55,844 bases of DNA, taken from JACKCP01 sp034007295 (GTDB taxonomy: Bacteria > Desulfobacterota > Desulfobacteria > Desulfobacterales > JACKCP01). The stretch is from contig JAVERC010000022.1 of assembly GCA_034007295.1 (NCBI GenBank), positions 1-55,844 of the forward strand. Reading direction: 5' to 3'. The notes under the pieces are model-generated. The model had not been told where the DNA came from. It did no database searches and saw only the letters and a list, made by a program, of their open reading frames with translations. Below, one piece after another: positions 52,642-55,844 of this stretch (positions are counted from its first letter, which is position 1; the number at the start of each line of letters is the position of its first letter). The position numbers and the translations under genes are program-made.

Positions 52642-53883
52642 ATGACAAATTTATCTGTAAAGACAAAAAATATTTTCCGTATAGAATCCTTGAGGGTTGA
52701 AAATTATCGAGTTTTGAAAAATTTAAAACTTGATAAGCTTACGCCAATAACCGTTCTCCTGGGACCAAACGGCAGCGGTAAGTCTACTATTTTTGATGTC
52801 TTTAATTTTTTGTCTGAGTCTTTTAATATTGGCCTTCGTTATGCCTGGGATCATCGTGGACGAGGTAAGGAACTTAAAAGCCTTGGTTCTGATGGTCCGA
52901 TTATTTTTGAATTAAAATACCGGGAATCACAGGTAAGTCCTGCTGTCACCTACCACCTTGAAATTGATGAAGGCCTAAAAGGTCCAGAAGTCGTTGAAGA
53001 GTGGCTTCAATGGAGAATCGGCAGTAATGGAGAACCTTTTCGATTTATGGAGTTTAAAAAAGGGGTTGGGTGTGCTGTCAGTGGTGAGATGCCTGATTCT
53101 GATGATTTAAAAACGGATACTAATCTACGTTCTCCTGACCTGATTGCAGTTAATGCACTTGGACAGCTTTCTGATTATCCTCGAATTGCTGCCTTGAGGG
53201 AATTTATCAAAGACTGGCATATTTCTAATCTTTCAATTGATCAAACCAGAAATCAATCTGAGGCCGGCCCCCAGGAACGTTTGAGCAGCAACGGGGATAA
53301 CCTCCCAAATGTTATTCAATATTTTAAGGAACAGCATCCAGAGATGCTGGAGCATATTTTTAAAATTCTCCGCAGGAGGATTCCAAGGCTTGAAAGAGTG
53401 GATGCTGAACCTATGCCCGATGGCAGATTGCTGCTGAAGATCAAGGATATGTCTTTTGACAAGCCCGTGCTGGCTAAGTTTGCATCAGATGGAACCATGA
53501 AAATGCTGGCTTATCTGACTGTTTTGTATGACCCTGAACCTCCTCGTTTTATAGGCATAGAAGAGCCGGAAAATTTTCTTCATCCCCGCTTGCTGCCTGA
53601 ACTGGCAGATGAGTGCCGTGCTTCATCTGAGAATGCACAGGTTCTTATAACGACACATTCTCCTTTTCTTTTGAATTCAATGCGTGCTGAAGAGGTAAGG
53701 ATTTTGTTTAGGGATGAAAATGGGTTTACTCAAGCCGTAAATGCTTGTGATATCAAGGGTATACCTGAATTGATGGAGGCAGGATCAGCTCTTGGCCACC
53801 TTTGGATGGAAGGACACTTTGGCTTTGGTGATCCATTTATTAATTTTGGAGCACCAAAATCTTTAAAAGAGGTTAATAAATGA
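52642..53883 (+). CDS. ABC-type AAA ATPase (RecF/OLD-like), defence-associated
   Basis: 413 aa. N-terminal IESLRVENYRVLKNLKLDKL, Walker A GPNGSGKST 41-49, an insertion with LDLxx-like coil, the ABC signature region KFASDGTMKMLAYLTVL near 285, Walker B IGIEEPENFLHP near 306-315 and the H-loop TTHSPFLL near 338. This is the layout of SMC/RecF-like ATPases (AAA_21), frequent in abortive-infection and OLD-like defence. Base composition is visibly richer in G+C than the adjoining helicase cassette. A four-base overlap couples it to the DUF4276 gene. There is no nuclease domain of its own, so the partner probably provides the effector. No gene symbol applies. Confidence 0.9.
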   Translation: MTNLSVKTKNIFRIESLRVENYRVLKNLKLDKLTPITVLLGPNGSGKSTIFDVFNFLSESFNIGLRYAWDHRGRGKELKSLGSDGPIIFELKYRESQVSPAVTYHLEIDEGLKGPEVVEEWLQWRIGSNGEPFRFMEFKKGVGCAVSGEMPDSDDLKTDTNLRSPDLIAVNALGQLSDYPRIAALREFIKDWHISNLSIDQTRNQSEAGPQERLSSNGDNLPNVIQYFKEQHPEMLEHIFKILRRRIPRLERVDAEPMPDGRLLLKIKDMSFDKPVLAKFASDGTMKMLAYLTVLYDPEPPRFIGIEEPENFLHPRLLPELADECRASSENAQVLITTHSPFLLNSMRAEEVRILFRDENGFTQAVNACDIKGIPELMEAGSALGHLWMEGHFGFGDPFINFGAPKSLKEVNK

Positions 53884-54509
53884 TGCTGGAGAAATTGATT
53901 GTATTTGTAGAAGAATACTCAATGGAAGCAGCACTGGAAATCATTTTACCTAAAATACTTGTTGATATTGATTTCCAGATAATTCGATTCCAGTGTAAGG
54001 ATGATCTCCTGAAAAAATTACCTGTTCGATTAAGAGGATATAGCTCATGGCTTCCTGATACCTGGTCTATTCTTGTGTTGGTTGATCGAGATGATGATGA
54101 CTGCACTGTTCTCAAACAGACTCTTGAAGATTATGCAGTTGATTCCGGATTTGTCACTAAAACAAGTGCAATGCCGGGACATAGGTTTCATGTGGCAAAT
54201 CGTATTGTAGTAGAGGAGCTTGAAGCATGGTATTTTGGAGATTGGAATGCTGTCAGAACAGCTTATCCAAGGGTTCCTGCTAATGTTTGTCAAAAAGCAC
54301 CTTACAGAGATTCGGATGCCATAGCAGGAGGAACCTGGGAAGCCTTTGAGCGTATATTGAAAAGTTGCGGTTATTTTTCAACTGGAATACGAAAAATTGA
54401 GTGTGCCCGTGAAATAGCAGTTCATATGGATATTAAACAAAATCGGTCTAATAGTTTTAATGTTTTTGTTGAAGCGGTTCAGGCCATTTTGTATGGAGGA
54501 ACTGCGTGA
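53880..54509 (+). CDS. DUF4276 family protein (Toprim-like), partner of the ATPase
   Basis: 209 aa. The opening LIVFVEEYSMEAALEIILPKIL corresponds to the family's VEGxSE start (conserved Glu at 11/12), followed by LVLVDRDDDDC at 66-75, an acidic DxD strand like that of Toprim folds, then HRFHVANRIVVEELEAWYFGD (Glu112/113/115), the family's most recognisable block. Such Toprim-like proteins paired with ABC ATPases resemble OLD nucleases split in two, or the ATPase + Toprim arrangement of PARIS. The start overlaps the ATPase stop (ATGA). Activity as nuclease is inferred, not shown. Confidence 0.82.
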   Translation: MMLEKLIVFVEEYSMEAALEIILPKILVDIDFQIIRFQCKDDLLKKLPVRLRGYSSWLPDTWSILVLVDRDDDDCTVLKQTLEDYAVDSGFVTKTSAMPGHRFHVANRIVVEELEAWYFGDWNAVRTAYPRVPANVCQKAPYRDSDAIAGGTWEAFERILKSCGYFSTGIRKIECAREIAVHMDIKQNRSNSFNVFVEAVQAILYGGTA

Positions 54510-54727
54510 GAAGATGCTTTTTTTATTTAAAAAGTTCAATGGTTTTTATAAAATAATATTTTTGCTGTAGAAATAAAATGTTGAAACAGTGTTTAACTGT
54601 TGACTATATTCATCCTGCCTTATAAGAATTTTCTGTGTTTATTTGCTGTTAACAGACAGAAATCTTTGTTTTTAGTATCTATTTTTACTGAATTTGGTTT
54701 TCTGGCTTTTGTTATTTGAGGATTCTT

Positions 54728-55765
54728 ATGTCATATAGTATTTCTCTTGTCTTTTTTCTTGGTTTGATTTCATTTGTTTTTATTCTTTCTTTTTATTTGG
54801 TTATTAAAAATAAAAGAAGTCCTTTTGTTGAAAGTTCTCCAACAACTTTAACTACTCTTGGAATTTTAGGAACTTTTTTTGGAATTACTTCTGGTTTGAT
54901 AAATTTTGATTTTTCAACCCATCAATCCATAGATCAAAGTATTCCCTATTTCCTTGAAGGTTTGAAAACTGCATTTATTACAAGTGTATTCGGTATTTTA
55001 TCTTCTTTGCTGCTTAAATTTTCAATGAATATTAAAGATGCAAAAAATTTAAATCTTGCTGGTCCAGATGATTTTGAAGGTAAGTTCCTTTTTATTTTTG
55101 AAAAAAATATGGAAGTTGCTTCGGAAACAAGGGATTTTATGAAGTCTCTTAATGAAAATATCGTTGAACTTAAAAAAATAATCTCAGGTGATGGGGATTC
55201 GAGTATTGTTACCCAGATTTTAAAATTTAGATCCGATTATAATGATAAAATGAATGAACTTATTCACTCTGCTAAAGCTCATAATGAAGGTGTAGCTGTA
55301 AAGCTTGATGTTTTTGAAAAAAGTCTGAATGAAGATCAGAAAAATAAAAAATTAATTTATAAATTCATTGAAAATGCCTTTAAAAAATCTATCAGGGGAA
55401 TTTATGATTTTAGGGTTTTAGCTATGGATTTTTATAATAATTGTTTGGAAAGTGTGAAACAAATTGAAAATTTTGAAAATATTTTATCAGATGGTAACAA
55501 GACTGTCATTGAATTAAAGGCAATAGTTCAATCAAACACAAATGATCAAAATCTTTTAAATGAGTTAAAAAATTTTCGATCTGATTATGCTGAAACAAGT
55601 TCTTTGGCAGATGAAAAATATAATGAATTTAAAAATATCAGCCTGGAGCATCATCAGGGAATAAATAGTCGATTGGATAAAAACTATATACTTCAGGAAG
55701 AGCTTGGCCGTGAAATAAGAAATGATTTTAATGATTTTGCCACTGTTGTCCAAAATAACAATTGA
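54728..55765 (+). CDS. ZorA-like MotA/TolQ/ExbB-family membrane protein, apparently 3'-truncated
   Basis: 345 aa from ATG 54728, which has GAGGA before it; an upstream TTG (54716) is less likely. Membrane helices at about 5-26, 42-60 and 78-98; the pore segment SPTTLTTLGILGTFFGITSGL and the second ITSVFGILSSLLLKF are characteristic of the MotA/TolQ-like ZorA family. A long helical tail follows with an internal repeat: residues ~147-178 and ~262-293 (FRSDY in each). The protein ends at FATVVQNNN. In ZorA-like proteins as I recall them, an FA-x(2-3)-ENN segment leads into a further helical tail, so this gene looks cut there. No ZorB-like OmpA gene is in view before the window ends. Confidence 0.75.
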   Translation: MSYSISLVFFLGLISFVFILSFYLVIKNKRSPFVESSPTTLTTLGILGTFFGITSGLINFDFSTHQSIDQSIPYFLEGLKTAFITSVFGILSSLLLKFSMNIKDAKNLNLAGPDDFEGKFLFIFEKNMEVASETRDFMKSLNENIVELKKIISGDGDSSIVTQILKFRSDYNDKMNELIHSAKAHNEGVAVKLDVFEKSLNEDQKNKKLIYKFIENAFKKSIRGIYDFRVLAMDFYNNCLESVKQIENFENILSDGNKTVIELKAIVQSNTNDQNLLNELKNFRSDYAETSSLADEKYNEFKNISLEHHQGINSRLDKNYILQEELGREIRNDFNDFATVVQNNN

Positions 55766-55784
55766 AGAAAAAAAGAGTTGAGCG

Positions 55785-55844
55785 AATCCTTTTTGTGTGG
55801 ATATTAATTTATCTGCGACAACAAATTAAAAAACAAAAAGGATT
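55785..55844. repeat. 12-bp inverted repeat at the window end
   Basis: AATCCTTTTTGT (55785-55796) and ACAAAAAGGATT (55833-55844) are perfect inverted repeats, 36 bases apart, just after the truncated ZorA-like gene. They are preceded by GTTGAGCGAATCC, close to the end of the element at 36020. May be part of an inserted element continuing past the window. Confidence 0.45.

Overview
The window is AT-rich (roughly one third G+C by eye) and reads as the chromosome of a motile Gram-negative bacterium. It has flagellar genes with a CsrA-FliW switch, an outer-membrane FadL-like channel, lipoproteins, many two-component proteins and c-di-GMP-type domains. The gene content and style fit Desulfobacterota (former Deltaproteobacteria). 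That assignment is inference; there is no rRNA here to confirm it. I saw no tRNA, rRNA, CRISPR array, integrase or transposase gene.

Region 1 (1-5171) is flagellar: the 3' part of a large flagellin, then fliD, fliS, a FlgN/FliT-like chaperone and flaG, facing csrA-fliW on the other strand. Region 2 (5305-10071) holds trkA-trkH potassium uptake and a membrane-bound CapD/PglF-type sugar-nucleotide dehydratase. Region 3 (10248-14923) is a tightly overlapping five-gene minus-strand operon: receiver-histidine kinase, receiver-HD-GYP, HDOD, receiver-PAS and a single receiver, with no DNA-binding output. Region 4 (15183-35215) is mixed housekeeping: polA, a CoA-binding protein, a zinc-ribbon protein, a lipase lipoprotein paired with FadL, a PilZ protein, a TraB-like protein, a TPR lipoprotein, a ZraS/ZraR-like two-component pair, a chemoreceptor, a beta-carbonic anhydrase and an AvtA-like aminotransferase.

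Region 5 (about 35.25 kb to the end) looks like a defence island. A 5'-truncated PAS gene and a 197-bp palindromic element lead into a compact cassette: an SNF2-type helicase (36257-39100), a 1569-aa Eco57I/PglX-like adenine methyltransferase (39102-43811), and a 2105-aa helicase carrying a DUF1998/MZB module and a probable C-terminal nuclease-like domain (43808-50125). A broken small gene and a RelE-UvrD fusion helicase (50334-52442) follow. The cassette resembles class 1 DISARM (SNF2 + methylase + helicase + DUF1998), but helicase and DUF1998 sit in one DruE-sized polypeptide, no phospholipase-D gene is seen, and a RelE-UvrD protein is added. It is the best candidate here for an undescribed variant system. 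Next come an overlapping ABC-ATPase/DUF4276 (Toprim-like) pair and a ZorA-like MotA/TolQ membrane protein that appears cut short near the window end.

A dispersed, non-coding repeat of about 145-150 bp with imperfect terminal inverted repeats occurs at least five times nearly complete (19004, 27438, 30825, 35791, 52478), plus an internally deleted copy and fragments. Two copies in the same orientation bracket the helicase-methylase cassette as direct repeats.
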